In this document: positions 42,298 to 51,126 of the stretch, one piece after another | How positions within the stretch are numbered: position 1 is the stretch's first letter | How the letters are laid out: every line of letters begins with the position of its first letter | Assembly (NCBI GenBank): GCA_023459875.1 | Contig: JAEWRY010000001.1 | Span: forward strand, 72,106 to 136,105 | Reading direction: 5' to 3' | DNA: 64,000 bases | Origin: Bacillota bacterium | GTDB taxonomy: Bacteria > Bacillota > Clostridia > Oscillospirales > Oscillospiraceae | Notes under the pieces: generated by a model | Databases searched by the model: none | Seen by the model: the letters and a program-made list of their open reading frames with translations, nothing else | What the model was told of the DNA's origin: nothing | Program-made: the position numbers and the translations under genes

Positions 42298-43866
42298 ATG
42301 ACCATGAATCAGGAAGAAGCCCTGCGCATGGAGCACATCACCAAGGTATATCCCAACGGCGTCATCGCCTGTCAGGATGTGACCCTGGCCGTGAACCGCG
42401 GGGAAATCCACGCCCTCTCGGGAGAGAACGGCGCAGGCAAGTCCACGCTCATGAAAATTCTCTTTGGAGAGGAGCAGGCGACCCGGGGCGAAATTCTTAT
42501 AAACGGCGTAAAGGTGAACATTCCTTCCCCCACCGCCGCCATTAAGCTGGGCATCGGCATGGTGCATCAGCACTTTATGCTGGTGCCCTCCCTCACCGTT
42601 ATGGAAAATATGATCCTGGGCATCGAACCGAAAAAAGGCCTGCGGATTGACCGCGCCCGGGCGCAGCGGGAAGTGCTGGAGATTTCACAGAAGTATAACC
42701 TGCTGGTGGACCCCAACCTGCGCGTGCGTGACCTGACGGTGGGGCAAAAGCAGAAGCTGGAGATTTTGAAGTCCCTTGTGCGGGGGGCCAAAATTCTCAT
42801 TCTGGACGAGCCCACGGCAGTCCTCACCCCCCAGGAAACGCGGGAGCTTTTCATCGAGCTAAAGGCCCTCCGGGAGGGGGGCTATACCATCATCTTCATC
42901 TCCCACAAGCTGGGAGAGGTCAGAAAGCTGTGCGACCGCATCACCATTATCCGCCGGGGCCGCACCATGGGCGTCTATCCCCTGGAGCAGGTGACCGAGC
43001 AGGAGATCTCCCGGCTGATGGTGGGCCGCGACGTGGTGCTTACTATTCCAAAAAGTCCGCCGCGCTTCGGCGCTCCCACCCTCCAGGTAAGGGACTTGCG
43101 CATCTTTGACGAAGGAGGGCGGGCGGTTCTGGACGGACTCTCCTTCACAGCCCGCCAGGGTGAAATTCTCGGGGTTGCGGGCGTGGAGGGAAACGGACAG
43201 CCTGAGCTGGTACAGGCCCTCACCGGGATGCTACCCTTCCGGAGCGGAGAAATCCGCGTGCTGGGAAAGGACATCGCGACTCTTTCCATCGGGGACATTC
43301 GGCGTCTTAAGGTGAGCCATATCCCCGAGGACCGAATGACCGTGGGGGTAGCCCCCAACCTCTCCATTACCGAAAACATGCTGGCCGACAAGGTTCAGCG
43401 GCAGGAGTTCAGCAGCCGCGCGGGCCTCCTGCGCCGGTGCGCCATCCGCGAATACGGCCGCAGGATGGCGGAGCGCTACGGTATCCTCTGTAAGACTCCC
43501 GACGTGGACATCTCCAGCCTTTCCGGCGGAAATATCCAAAAGGCGGTTCTGGCCAGGGAGCTTTCCGCCCTGCCGGAGATCATCGTGGCCGATCAGCCCA
43601 CCCGGGGGGTGGACGTGGGAGCCACCGAATTCATCCGCAGAGAGCTGCTCGCCATGCGGGATGCGGGAAAGACCGTGTTTCTGGTCTCCTCCGACCTCAA
43701 CGAGATTCTCGGGCTCTCCGACCGGCTTATCGTCCTCTTCGAGGGGAAGCTGGCTGCCTACTTCCCCGATTCCTCTCTGGTTTCCGAGGAAGAATTGGGG
43801 CGCTACATGCTGGGGATCGACAGACAGGATCCCGAACGGCTCAGGGAGGTGGCTCAACATGAATAA
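42298..43866 (+). CDS. ABC transporter ATP-binding protein, nucleoside (two ABC modules)
   Basis: This 522-residue protein has two fused ABC modules, as in sugar/nucleoside importers. Module 1 has GENGAGKSTLMKILFG, Q-loop region GMVHQHFMLVPSLTVMEN and LILDEPTAVLTPQE; module 2 has the typical shorter GVEGNGQPELVQ in place of a Walker A, LSGGNIQKAVLARELS and ADQPTRGVDVGA. Start choice is between ATG 42298 (GGGAG 6 bp ahead) and 42304. It overlaps the first permease gene by 8 bp. Confidence 0.94.
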   Translation: MTMNQEEALRMEHITKVYPNGVIACQDVTLAVNRGEIHALSGENGAGKSTLMKILFGEEQATRGEILINGVKVNIPSPTAAIKLGIGMVHQHFMLVPSLTVMENMILGIEPKKGLRIDRARAQREVLEISQKYNLLVDPNLRVRDLTVGQKQKLEILKSLVRGAKILILDEPTAVLTPQETRELFIELKALREGGYTIIFISHKLGEVRKLCDRITIIRRGRTMGVYPLEQVTEQEISRLMVGRDVVLTIPKSPPRFGAPTLQVRDLRIFDEGGRAVLDGLSFTARQGEILGVAGVEGNGQPELVQALTGMLPFRSGEIRVLGKDIATLSIGDIRRLKVSHIPEDRMTVGVAPNLSITENMLADKVQRQEFSSRAGLLRRCAIREYGRRMAERYGILCKTPDVDISSLSGGNIQKAVLARELSALPEIIVADQPTRGVDVGATEFIRRELLAMRDAGKTVFLVSSDLNEILGLSDRLIVLFEGKLAAYFPDSSLVSEEELGRYMLGIDRQDPERLREVAQHE

Positions 43867-44956
43867 CCGGCAGATCAATCTCCTGGTGGACGCCGTCAAG
43901 ATGCTCCTCATCATTCTCATCTCCTGCGCGCTGGTTTCCGGCATCGTGCTGCTGGTGAGCAAGGAACCCTCGGTTGCCATCTATAACTTTTTTATCGGCC
44001 CCTTCACCTCTATTCGCCGGGTGGGCAATCTCGTGGAGGCGGCCTCTCCTCTCATTTTCACCGCCCTTGCCGTCACGATTATTTTCCGGGCCGGACAGTT
44101 CTCCATGATCGCGGAAGGCTCCTTCTTTATCGGCATTCTGGGGGCTATGATCGTGGGCATCGCCTGCCCCCTGCCTATGGGTATTCACCCCCTGGCCGCC
44201 GTCGGCTTCGGCGCCCTCCTGGGGGCCTTTGCCGCCGCCATTCCGGCTCTTCTCAAGATGAAATGGGGCGTGAGTGAGCTCGTCACCTCCATTATGCTCA
44301 ACTATGTGGTGCAGTTCTTTGCCGTCTATATGGTGAACTATCATTTCCGCGAGGTGACAAGCTCCTCCCTAGCCTCTCTTTTGCTGCTGGACACCTCTCA
44401 CCTGCCGGTCATTCTGCCGGGAACGCGGGTGCATCTTGGCATCATCATCGCGCTTATCCTCTCGGTGCTGGTGTGGTTCTTCCTCTTCCGCTCGCGCCTG
44501 GGCTATGAGCTTCGGGTGACGGGCGACAACAAGGAGTTCGCCCGCTACGCCGGAATCCGCGCCTCCCTCGTCATGGTGATCGCGCAGATCATCGCGGGGG
44601 CTATTGCGGGCGGGGGCGGCGGCATCGAGCTATTGGGCATGTACACCCGCTTTAAATGGACTTCCTCCCCCGGCTACGGCTGGACCGGCATCGTGGTCGC
44701 CCTGCTCGCCAGGCGCAATCCCCTTCTGGTGCCTCTGGCCGCCTGTTTCATCGCTTACCTCAACGTGGGCGCCGACATCATGTCCCGCAGCAGCGACGTG
44801 AACAGCGAGGTGGTGCTCATCATTCAGGGGGTTATGATGCTTCTCATCGCGGCCGACGCCTTTCTCCAGCGCTGGCGTCAGCGCATGATCGTGAAGTCCG
44901 CCGAGGCGGAAACGCATGCCCGGGAAGAGCAGCCCGCCGGGCAGCTCAAAGCCTGA
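43859..44956 (+). CDS. ABC transporter permease, nucleoside (first subunit)
   Basis: This 365-residue protein has about nine membrane segments, with LVEAASPLIFTALAVTIIFRAGQFSMIAEGSFFIG near the start and GDNKEFARYAGIRASLVMVIAQIIAGAIAGGGGGIELLGM in the cytoplasmic loop that contacts the ATPase. It is the YufP-type partner of the next gene. The start overlaps the end of the ATPase gene, showing translational coupling. Confidence 0.93.
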   Translation: MNNRQINLLVDAVKMLLIILISCALVSGIVLLVSKEPSVAIYNFFIGPFTSIRRVGNLVEAASPLIFTALAVTIIFRAGQFSMIAEGSFFIGILGAMIVGIACPLPMGIHPLAAVGFGALLGAFAAAIPALLKMKWGVSELVTSIMLNYVVQFFAVYMVNYHFREVTSSSLASLLLLDTSHLPVILPGTRVHLGIIIALILSVLVWFFLFRSRLGYELRVTGDNKEFARYAGIRASLVMVIAQIIAGAIAGGGGGIELLGMYTRFKWTSSPGYGWTGIVVALLARRNPLLVPLAACFIAYLNVGADIMSRSSDVNSEVVLIIQGVMMLLIAADAFLQRWRQRMIVKSAEAETHAREEQPAGQLKA

Positions 44957-44967
44957 GAAGGAGGGAA

Positions 44968-45936
44968 ATGATGAGCAGCCTCTTCAGCAGCATATTGAGC
45001 GCCGACTTCGTTTATATGTGGATCCGCGTGGCGACCCCTCTCATCTTCTCCGCCCTGGGCGCAGTGATCTGCGACCGGGCGGGCGTGGTCAATCTGGGTC
45101 TGGAGGGCATCATGCTTTGCGCCGCCCTCTTCGGCGTTCTGGGCAGCGCCCTGGGCGGAAGTGTCTGGTGGGGTCTGCTGGCGGGCGTCGGCATCAGCGT
45201 AATTCTCAGTCTGGTGTTTGCTTATTTCCACCTGAACCTGAAGGCAAACAACGTCCTGTGCGGCACCGCCGTCAACACCTTCGCCTCCGGCTTCACGGTT
45301 TTTGTGCTGGATCTGATCACTGGGGAGAAGGGCACCAGCGCTTCCCTCAAGAGCTTTTCCTTCCCCGCCGTCGATATCCCGGTGCTGAAGAACATCCCCG
45401 TCATCGGGAAAATTCTCTCCGGCCACAACCTTCTCACGTATCTGGCTATTTTGTCGGTCTTCGGCTGTATGTACTTTCTTTATAAGACCCCTCTGGGACT
45501 TCGCATCCGCTCGGTGGGGGAAAACCCCAACGCCGCCGCCTCGGTGGGCATCAGCGTCATCAAAATGCGCTATATCGCCATCGTTCTGTGCGGGGTACTC
45601 ACGGGATTGGGGGGCATGTACCTCTCCATGGGGTACCTCAACATCTTCGCCCGGGACATGGTGGCGGGGAGGGGCTTTATCGCTCTGGCCGCCAGCGCGA
45701 TGGGACGGGGCACGCCCATGGGCGCTTTCCTCTCCGCCCTCATTTTTGCCTTTTTTGACGGGCTCTCCAACATCCTTCAGCTGCTGCGCATCCCGGCGGA
45801 ATTCGTCCAGATGCTCCCCTATGCGGCCACCATACTGGGACTTACCGTCTATTCCATCCAGCGTGCTGCCGCCGAGCGAAAAAAAACCGGTCAGCCCGCC
45901 CGCCGGCAGGCGAAAATAACACAGGAGGCAGGCTAA
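44968..45936 (+). CDS. ABC transporter permease, nucleoside (second subunit)
   Basis: This 322-residue protein is the YufQ-type permease: MWIRVATPLIFSALGAVICDRAGVVNLGLEGIML near the start and RSVGENPNAAASVGISVIKMRYIAIVLCGVLTGLGGMYLSMG in the coupling loop. GGAGGG precedes two ATG codons in tandem (44968 and 44971). Its stop overlaps the next gene's start by one base. Confidence 0.93.
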   Translation: MMSSLFSSILSADFVYMWIRVATPLIFSALGAVICDRAGVVNLGLEGIMLCAALFGVLGSALGGSVWWGLLAGVGISVILSLVFAYFHLNLKANNVLCGTAVNTFASGFTVFVLDLITGEKGTSASLKSFSFPAVDIPVLKNIPVIGKILSGHNLLTYLAILSVFGCMYFLYKTPLGLRIRSVGENPNAAASVGISVIKMRYIAIVLCGVLTGLGGMYLSMGYLNIFARDMVAGRGFIALAASAMGRGTPMGAFLSALIFAFFDGLSNILQLLRIPAEFVQMLPYAATILGLTVYSIQRAAAERKKTGQPARRQAKITQEAG

Positions 45937-46724
45937 TGGAACTGCTTAACAAAGAAGAAAAAACCCTCGGGAAAAGGCAATATCACATCCACCTGAGCCC
46001 CGGAGAAATCGGCGAGTACGTGCTTCTCCCGGGAGACCCCGCCAGAAGCGACCGGGTGGCTAAGTACCTGGAAAACGCCGAGCTTATGGCAATGAACCGG
46101 GAGCACCGGACCTTCACGGGCTATTACAAGGGCGTGAAGATTTCCGTCACCTCCACCGGCATGGGCTGCCCCTCCACCGCCATCGCCGCCGAGGAGCTCA
46201 TCAACATCGGTGCCCGCTGCCTCATCCGCATCGGGAGTACCGCCGCCCTGCAGCCCCATATCTCCATCGGGGATTTGATTATTTCAACCGCATCGATGAA
46301 GAACGAGGGCACCTCCAAGTTTTACGTGCCCGATTGCTTCCCCGCCGTACCCGACTTTGACTTCACCCGCACTCTCATCGATACGGCGCGGGACATGAAG
46401 GATGCCCTCGGCTGCGGGGTTTATTACGGCGTGAACGCCACCGACGACGCCTTCTACGGGGAGACGCCCGAGTGGATCAGCCGTCTGAGTGAGCTGGGCT
46501 GCCTCAACGTTGAGATGGAAAGCTCCGCGCTCTACACGGTCTGCCACCGCAGGGGATGCCGGGGGGCCATGGTGAGCGCTGTTTCGGGCAACCTCGTGAC
46601 CGCCGACGTGATCTATGAGACCTTTAACGACCGTCTTGCTGAGGGCTGGGAGCGTGAAATAAAGGTAGTCCTGGAAGCCATTTACCGCTTTGAAAAAAGC
46701 CGCGGTGCGGCGGAAGAAAATTAA
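45936..46724 (+). CDS. Nucleoside phosphorylase, paralogue 3 (uridine phosphorylase-like)
   Basis: This 262-residue protein keeps the canonical NP-I residues: LPGDPARSDRV for phosphate, STGMGCPSTAIAAEEL, IRIGSTAALQP and the ribose/base motif NVEMESSALYTV. It is the best candidate in the operon for a working uridine (pyrimidine) phosphorylase. It is co-translated with the permease, so imported nucleoside would be cleaved at once. Element A copy 2 follows. Confidence 0.9.
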   Translation: MELLNKEEKTLGKRQYHIHLSPGEIGEYVLLPGDPARSDRVAKYLENAELMAMNREHRTFTGYYKGVKISVTSTGMGCPSTAIAAEELINIGARCLIRIGSTAALQPHISIGDLIISTASMKNEGTSKFYVPDCFPAVPDFDFTRTLIDTARDMKDALGCGVYYGVNATDDAFYGETPEWISRLSELGCLNVEMESSALYTVCHRRGCRGAMVSAVSGNLVTADVIYETFNDRLAEGWEREIKVVLEAIYRFEKSRGAAEEN

Positions 46725-46765
46725 ACCCGTCATTTCCAGGGGCGTGTGCCTCGGAAATGACACTT

Positions 46766-46798
46766 TACGAGCGGGTCTGTGATAACAGACCCGCTCGC
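46766..46798 (+). repeat. 33-bp hairpin direct repeat, left of element A copy 2
   Basis: A perfect stem-loop (CGAGCGGGTCTG, loop TGATAA, CAGACCCGCTCG). The same 33 bases recur exactly at 47006-47038. Its sequence is unrelated to the repeat at 26944, although its length is the same. Confidence 0.95.
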
Positions 46799-47005
46799 CA
46801 GCCTGTCAAAAAAGTCCCTCGTCCTTTTCGCCACGGGCGAAAAGCTTTTGCGGATTTTGCGTTGCGCTCCGTGACCAAAATCCGCAAAAGGCTCGATACC
46901 AGTGCCTAGCGGGAATTCACTTCCCGCTAGGCACTCTTTGTGCGGCTCCACAGAGCCGCTTCCATCTTGTCGTTTTGTCGAAAAACATGGTTTTTCGACA
47001 GTCTG
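46799..47005 (+). repeat. Hairpin-rich element A, copy 2 (207-nt core)
   Basis: Stem-loops: CTTTTCGCC/GGGCGAAAAG (46824-46844); CTTTTGCGGATTTTG (46845-46859) with CAAAATCCGCAAAAG (46876-46890); AGTGCCTAGCGGGAA (46901-46915), loop TTCAC, TTCCCGCTAGGCACT (46921-46935); GCGGCTC/GAGCCGC (46942-46959); TGTCGAAAAAC (46976-46986), ATG, GTTTTTCGACA (46990-47000). The core has the same length as copy 1, with no gaps. The ends CTGTCAAAAAA and TTTTTCGACAG form an imperfect terminal inverted repeat. Confidence 0.9.
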
Positions 47006-47046
47006 TACGAGCGGGTCTGTGATAACAGACCCGCTCGCGGTTTTTT
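47006..47046 (+). terminator. 33-bp hairpin direct repeat, right of element A copy 2, acting as terminator
   Basis: Exact repeat (47006-47038) of 46766-46798, here followed by GGTTTTTT, so this outer copy is a complete intrinsic terminator for the nucleoside operon. Confidence 0.9.
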
Positions 47047-47135
47047 CGGAAGAAGTCCGCAGATTTCTTCCGCAATTTTTAGGACAGGCAAATCCTCTCG
47101 GCTCTTTTCATATGCTCTACGGTGAGGTGGTAAGG

Positions 47136-47408
47136 ATGGAACGCAAGGAAAGCGTGCTGGAAAAAACCTCGGAAATTCTAGATCTGCCCGGCGACGTGGT
47201 GGCGGGGCTCCCGCGGATGGAGCTGGTGGGAGACAGGGAGCTGAGGATGGAAAACCACAAGGGCATTTTGTCCTATGGAGAGAATGAGATCCATGTCTCG
47301 GGGGGAAAACTGATCGTGCGCATCAAGGGCGAGGGGCTGGAGCTTCGCTCCATGAACGCCCTGGAGCTGCTCATCACGGGCCGCATCACCTCTCTGGAGC
47401 TGGTGTGA
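47136..47408 (+). CDS. yqfC: Sporulation protein YqfC
   Basis: This 90-residue protein of the YabP/YqfC family is made in sporulating cells. LDLPGDVVAGLPRMELVGDRELRMENHKGIL and ISYGENEIHV-like beta repeats are typical. The ATG at 47136 gives the family's usual length; the open frame extends back into element A without content. It is first in the yqfC-yqfD-phoH-ybeY-era-recO order known from Bacillus and Clostridia. Confidence 0.9.
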   Translation: MERKESVLEKTSEILDLPGDVVAGLPRMELVGDRELRMENHKGILSYGENEIHVSGGKLIVRIKGEGLELRSMNALELLITGRITSLELV

Positions 47409-47409
47409 A

Positions 47410-48606
47410 ATGAAAAAAATCATCAACTTCTTTCGCGGATCGGTTACGGTCACGGTAACAGGCGCTTTTCCGGAGCGCTTTCTGAATCTGTGCGCCCAGC
47501 GGGGCGTGCCCTTTTGGTCCCTTGCCTGGCTGGACGCCTATACTCTCCGGCTGCGCGTGCTGCGAAAAGACAGCCCCAAGCTTGACGCCATCGGAGAGAG
47601 GACCCTCTGCAACGTGGTTCTATCGGAGCGCAGGGGCCTGCCCTTTTTTCTGCACCGGTTTCGGGAGCGCTACGCCCTTTTGGCGGGGCTGGCCCTTTCC
47701 ATCGCTGCTATCTGCTTTCTCTCCCAATTTATCATGGTGATCGACGTGACCGGCAACGAGAACATCTCCACCGCCGCCATCCTCACCGCGTTGGACCGGC
47801 AGGGGGTGCGCCCGGGCGTTTACGGTCCCTCCCTTGATTTGAGGGAGACCTCCCACGAGATACTTCTCTCCATGCCCAAGCTCTCCTTTCTGGCCATCAA
47901 CCTTCACGGCATCCGGGCAGAGGTGATCGTCCGGGAAGCCAGCCTCCCGCCAAACATCGTGGATGAAAAAGCCCCCGGAGACGTGGTGTCCACCGCAACC
48001 GGCATTATCACGCGCATGGAGGTTCTCTCCGGCGAACCTCTTGTGAAGGAAGGTTCCACGGTACTGGCGGGCGAGGTGCTTATCAGAGGCGTGGTGGACA
48101 TTAAAGAGCCCGCCTACAGTACGGTGGATATGGGCGTGAGGCTGGTTCACGCCCAGGGCAGGATTTATGCCCGCACCTGGCACACCCTTAAGGCCGTAAT
48201 TCCTCTTGAAACCGGAGTTAAACTCTATTCCGGGGACGAAACCGCCCGATACAGTCTTGCTTTTTTCGGAAAACGATTCAATTTTTATTCAAAAGATTTT
48301 ATTTCTTCCGCGAATTATGATAAAATAAGCAGGACTAAGGCACTCATTCTGCCCGGCGGCTTTACCCTTCCGATTTCTTTCCGTAAAGAGATTTACCGCT
48401 CTTACGAGATGCTCCCCTGCCCCATTGACGAAGCCGGGGCGAAAGCCCTTCTGGAGAGCAGTCTGGACAAGGCGCTCCGGGCAACCGTGGGCGAGGGCGA
48501 GATCATCCGCACCGATTTTACCTCGGAGGCGGCGAACGGTCTTCTCACTGTCACGCTGCTTGCGGAATGCAGCGAGCAGATTGGGAAAGAGGTGCCGATC
48601 TCTTAA
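47410..48606 (+). CDS. yqfD: Sporulation protein YqfD
   Basis: This 398-residue protein has one membrane segment (about 92-113) after a 90-residue cytoplasmic part. A POTRA-like extracellular region follows: VTGNENISTAAILTALDRQGVRPGVY is the typical POTRA start. It starts one base after the yqfC stop. In Bacillus the gene is needed for efficient sporulation; its molecular role is unclear. One membrane pass plus POTRA suggests an assembly or channel role at the forespore septum. Confidence 0.92.
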   Translation: MKKIINFFRGSVTVTVTGAFPERFLNLCAQRGVPFWSLAWLDAYTLRLRVLRKDSPKLDAIGERTLCNVVLSERRGLPFFLHRFRERYALLAGLALSIAAICFLSQFIMVIDVTGNENISTAAILTALDRQGVRPGVYGPSLDLRETSHEILLSMPKLSFLAINLHGIRAEVIVREASLPPNIVDEKAPGDVVSTATGIITRMEVLSGEPLVKEGSTVLAGEVLIRGVVDIKEPAYSTVDMGVRLVHAQGRIYARTWHTLKAVIPLETGVKLYSGDETARYSLAFFGKRFNFYSKDFISSANYDKISRTKALILPGGFTLPISFRKEIYRSYEMLPCPIDEAGAKALLESSLDKALRATVGEGEIIRTDFTSEAANGLLTVTLLAECSEQIGKEVPIS

Positions 48607-48672
48607 AGTCCGCGCGCTCCGCGTATGCGGGAAATGCGGCCGCGCCGCACAAAAGCAAGGAGAAAGCATTCT

Positions 48673-49653
48673 ATGATCGAAAAAACCATCAGTATCGAGC
48701 GCATGGAACAGGCAATCAACATATTCGGTTCCTTTGATGAAAATATGCGCATCATTGAGCGGGAACTGGGGGTTACGGTGGTAAACCGGGATTCGGAGCT
48801 TAAGGTCTGCGGCGAACCGGAGGCGGTTCTGTACGCGGTGAAGACAATCGAAGGGCTTCTCTCCCTCTCTGCCAGGGGAGAGGCCATCGTAGAACAAAAT
48901 GTGCGGTATGTTCTCCAACTGGTCAAAGCGGGAAATGAGCAGCGTATCGACGACGTGGCCCGGGATGTGCTCTGCGTGACCGCCAAGGGCAAGCCCGTAA
49001 AGCCTAAAACCATCGGGCAGAAAAAGTACGTGGATGCCATCAAGAACAATATCGTTACCCTGGGAATCGGCCCCGCCGGCACGGGAAAAACCTATCTGGC
49101 GGTCGCCGCGGCGGTTTCCGCCTTCCGGGAAAAGGAAGTCAACCGCATCATCCTCACCCGCCCGGCGGTGGAGGCGGGCGAGCGGCTTGGCTTTCTCCCC
49201 GGAGACCTGCAGAGTAAGGTGGACCCCTACCTGCGGCCTCTGTACGACGCTCTTTTTGATATGCTTGGTGTGGAGACGTATGGAAAATACCTGGAAAAGG
49301 GTAACATCGAGGTAGCTCCCCTGGCCTATATGCGCGGCCGGACCCTGGACGACTCCTTTATCATTCTGGACGAAGCCCAGAACACCAGCCGGGAGCAGAT
49401 GAAAATGTTCCTCACGCGCCTGGGCTTCGGCTCCAAGATCGTCATCACCGGCGACGTCACTCAAATTGACCTTCCCAAGGAAAAAGTCTCGGGCCTCAAG
49501 GAGGCCGCCCGTATCCTGCGGGGCGTGGAGGATATCGCCATCTGCCACCTGAATGAGAGCGACGTGGTGCGCCATGTGCTGGTGCAGCGTATCATCAAGG
49601 CCTACGACGAGGACGAGAACCGGAAGAAGCCCGCCGGAAAGGGGAAGAACTGA
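48673..49653 (+). CDS. phoH: PhoH-like ATPase (YbeZ/PhoH)
   Basis: This 326-residue P-loop NTPase has an N-terminal KH-like RNA-binding part (about 10-80), Walker A GPAGTGKTYLAVA and Walker B FIILDEAQNTSREQMKMFLTRLGFGSK, followed by VITGDVTQIDLP. PhoH proteins work with YbeY in rRNA handling. The ATG at 48673 has AAGGAG 10 bp ahead. ybeY follows after 1 base. Confidence 0.94.
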   Translation: MIEKTISIERMEQAINIFGSFDENMRIIERELGVTVVNRDSELKVCGEPEAVLYAVKTIEGLLSLSARGEAIVEQNVRYVLQLVKAGNEQRIDDVARDVLCVTAKGKPVKPKTIGQKKYVDAIKNNIVTLGIGPAGTGKTYLAVAAAVSAFREKEVNRIILTRPAVEAGERLGFLPGDLQSKVDPYLRPLYDALFDMLGVETYGKYLEKGNIEVAPLAYMRGRTLDDSFIILDEAQNTSREQMKMFLTRLGFGSKIVITGDVTQIDLPKEKVSGLKEAARILRGVEDIAICHLNESDVVRHVLVQRIIKAYDEDENRKKPAGKGKN

Positions 49654-49654
49654 G

Positions 49655-50152
49655 ATGGCTAAAACCCACCGCATCCCCCTCTCCTGCGACATGCCCGGTG
49701 AAATAAGGAGGAGCGACTCAGCCCTCATCCGAAAAACCATCCGTACCGCCCTCGCCCTGGAGGACGTTGCGACTGCCTGCGAGGTGAACGTGCTCCTCAC
49801 CGACGACGCGGGTATCCGCGCCGTCAATCTGGAGCAGCGCGGTATCGACAGCGCCACCGACGTGCTTTCCTTTCCCATGTTCGAGTATTCCCCCGGCCAC
49901 CCTCCCGCAAACGACGCCGACGCGGACCCCGCCACCGGCCTCACCCCCCTGGGAGACATGGTTATCTCCATGGAACGTGCCCATGCGCAGGCGCTGGAAT
50001 ACGGCCACACGGCGCGCCGGGAGCTGTGCTATCTCGTGGTCCACTCCACCCTTCACCTGCTGGGTTACGACCACCTGGACGAAGGCGAGCAGAAGGCCAG
50101 GATGCGAAAGCGCGAGGAAGCTATTCTGGAGGCGCTCGACGAACGCCGCTGA
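49655..50152 (+). CDS. ybeY: Endoribonuclease YbeY (rRNA maturation)
   Basis: This 165-residue metalloenzyme has the zinc motif HSTLHLLGYDHLDEGEQKARM (three His ligands) and the family stretch RGIDSATDVLSFPMFE. It matures the 16S rRNA 3' end and takes part in ribosome quality control. An extra run of acidic residues (NDADADPATG) sits before LGDMVIS. It is coupled to phoH. The diacylglycerol kinase and cytidine deaminase genes that lie between ybeY and era in Bacillus are absent here. Confidence 0.95.
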   Translation: MAKTHRIPLSCDMPGEIRRSDSALIRKTIRTALALEDVATACEVNVLLTDDAGIRAVNLEQRGIDSATDVLSFPMFEYSPGHPPANDADADPATGLTPLGDMVISMERAHAQALEYGHTARRELCYLVVHSTLHLLGYDHLDEGEQKARMRKREEAILEALDERR

Positions 50153-50229
50153 CCGGCCGGCCCCGGCCCATCCCGCGCGGGAGCCGCGCTAAGCCGATAT
50201 CACTTATTTTACGAATCGAGGTCTCCTTA

Positions 50230-51123
50230 ATGGAAATTACAAAGTCGGGGATTATCACCATCGCGGGCCGGCCCAACGTGGGCAAGTCCACCCTTACGAA
50301 CGCCCTGGCGGGGGAAAAGATCGCCATTGTGACAAGCAAACCCCAGACCACCCGCAACCGCATCTGCGCCGTGGTAAACCGCGAAGGCAACCAGTATGTG
50401 TTTATGGACACCCCGGGCATTCATAAGCCGCGCACCCGGCTGGGGGATTATATGATGAATGTTGCCCACCAGAGCATCGCCGATGTGGACGCGGTGCTCA
50501 TGCTGGTGGAGCCCATCGAGAACATCGGCGCGCCCGAGGAGGAACTCATCCGCTGGATCAAGGAACTGGACGTCCCCGCCGTTCTGGTCATCAACAAAAT
50601 CGACACGGTGAAGAAAGCCGATCTGCTCCCGGTTATGAAGCTCTACGGCGCCGCCCATGAGTTCGCGGCCATTCTCCCCATTTTGGCCAAAACCGGCGAG
50701 GGCGTTGCCGAGCTGCTCCCCCTGCTGGAGAAATTTCTGCCCCAGGGACCTCAGCTCTTCCCCGAGGGCACCGTCACCGACCAGCCGGAAAAGCAGGTCT
50801 GCGCAGAGATCATCCGGGAAAAGCTCCTTCTCTGCCTGGACAAGGAGGTCCCCCACGGCACCGCGGTGGAGGTGACCCGTTTTTCAGAGCGTGAAAACGA
50901 GATCATCGACCTGGAAGCCACCATCTACTGCGAAAAAGCCTCTCACAAGGGGATCATCATCGGCAAGGACGGGGCCATGCTCAAGCGGATCGGCGCGCTG
51001 GCGCGGCAGGACATCGAGCGCTTCATGGGCACGAAGGTCTATCTCCAGACCTGGGTGAAGGTGAAGGAAAACTGGCGCGACAGCGAAAACCTCATGAAAA
51101 ACTTCGGGTACAGGAACGAATGA
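50230..51123 (+). CDS. era: GTPase Era
   Basis: This 297-residue GTPase has GRPNVGKSTLTNAL (G1), the switch stretch SKPQTTRNRI, DTPGIHKP (G3) and VINKIDTV (G4), then a C-terminal KH domain (HKGIIIGKDGAMLKRIGALARQDIE). Era binds the 16S rRNA 3' end and assists 30S assembly, in keeping with the adjacent ybeY. The ATG at 50230 has GAGG 8 bp ahead; the open frame upstream to 50026 runs antisense-like through ybeY and is rejected. Confidence 0.97.
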   Translation: MEITKSGIITIAGRPNVGKSTLTNALAGEKIAIVTSKPQTTRNRICAVVNREGNQYVFMDTPGIHKPRTRLGDYMMNVAHQSIADVDAVLMLVEPIENIGAPEEELIRWIKELDVPAVLVINKIDTVKKADLLPVMKLYGAAHEFAAILPILAKTGEGVAELLPLLEKFLPQGPQLFPEGTVTDQPEKQVCAEIIREKLLLCLDKEVPHGTAVEVTRFSERENEIIDLEATIYCEKASHKGIIIGKDGAMLKRIGALARQDIERFMGTKVYLQTWVKVKENWRDSENLMKNFGYRNE

Positions 51124-51126
51124 TGT

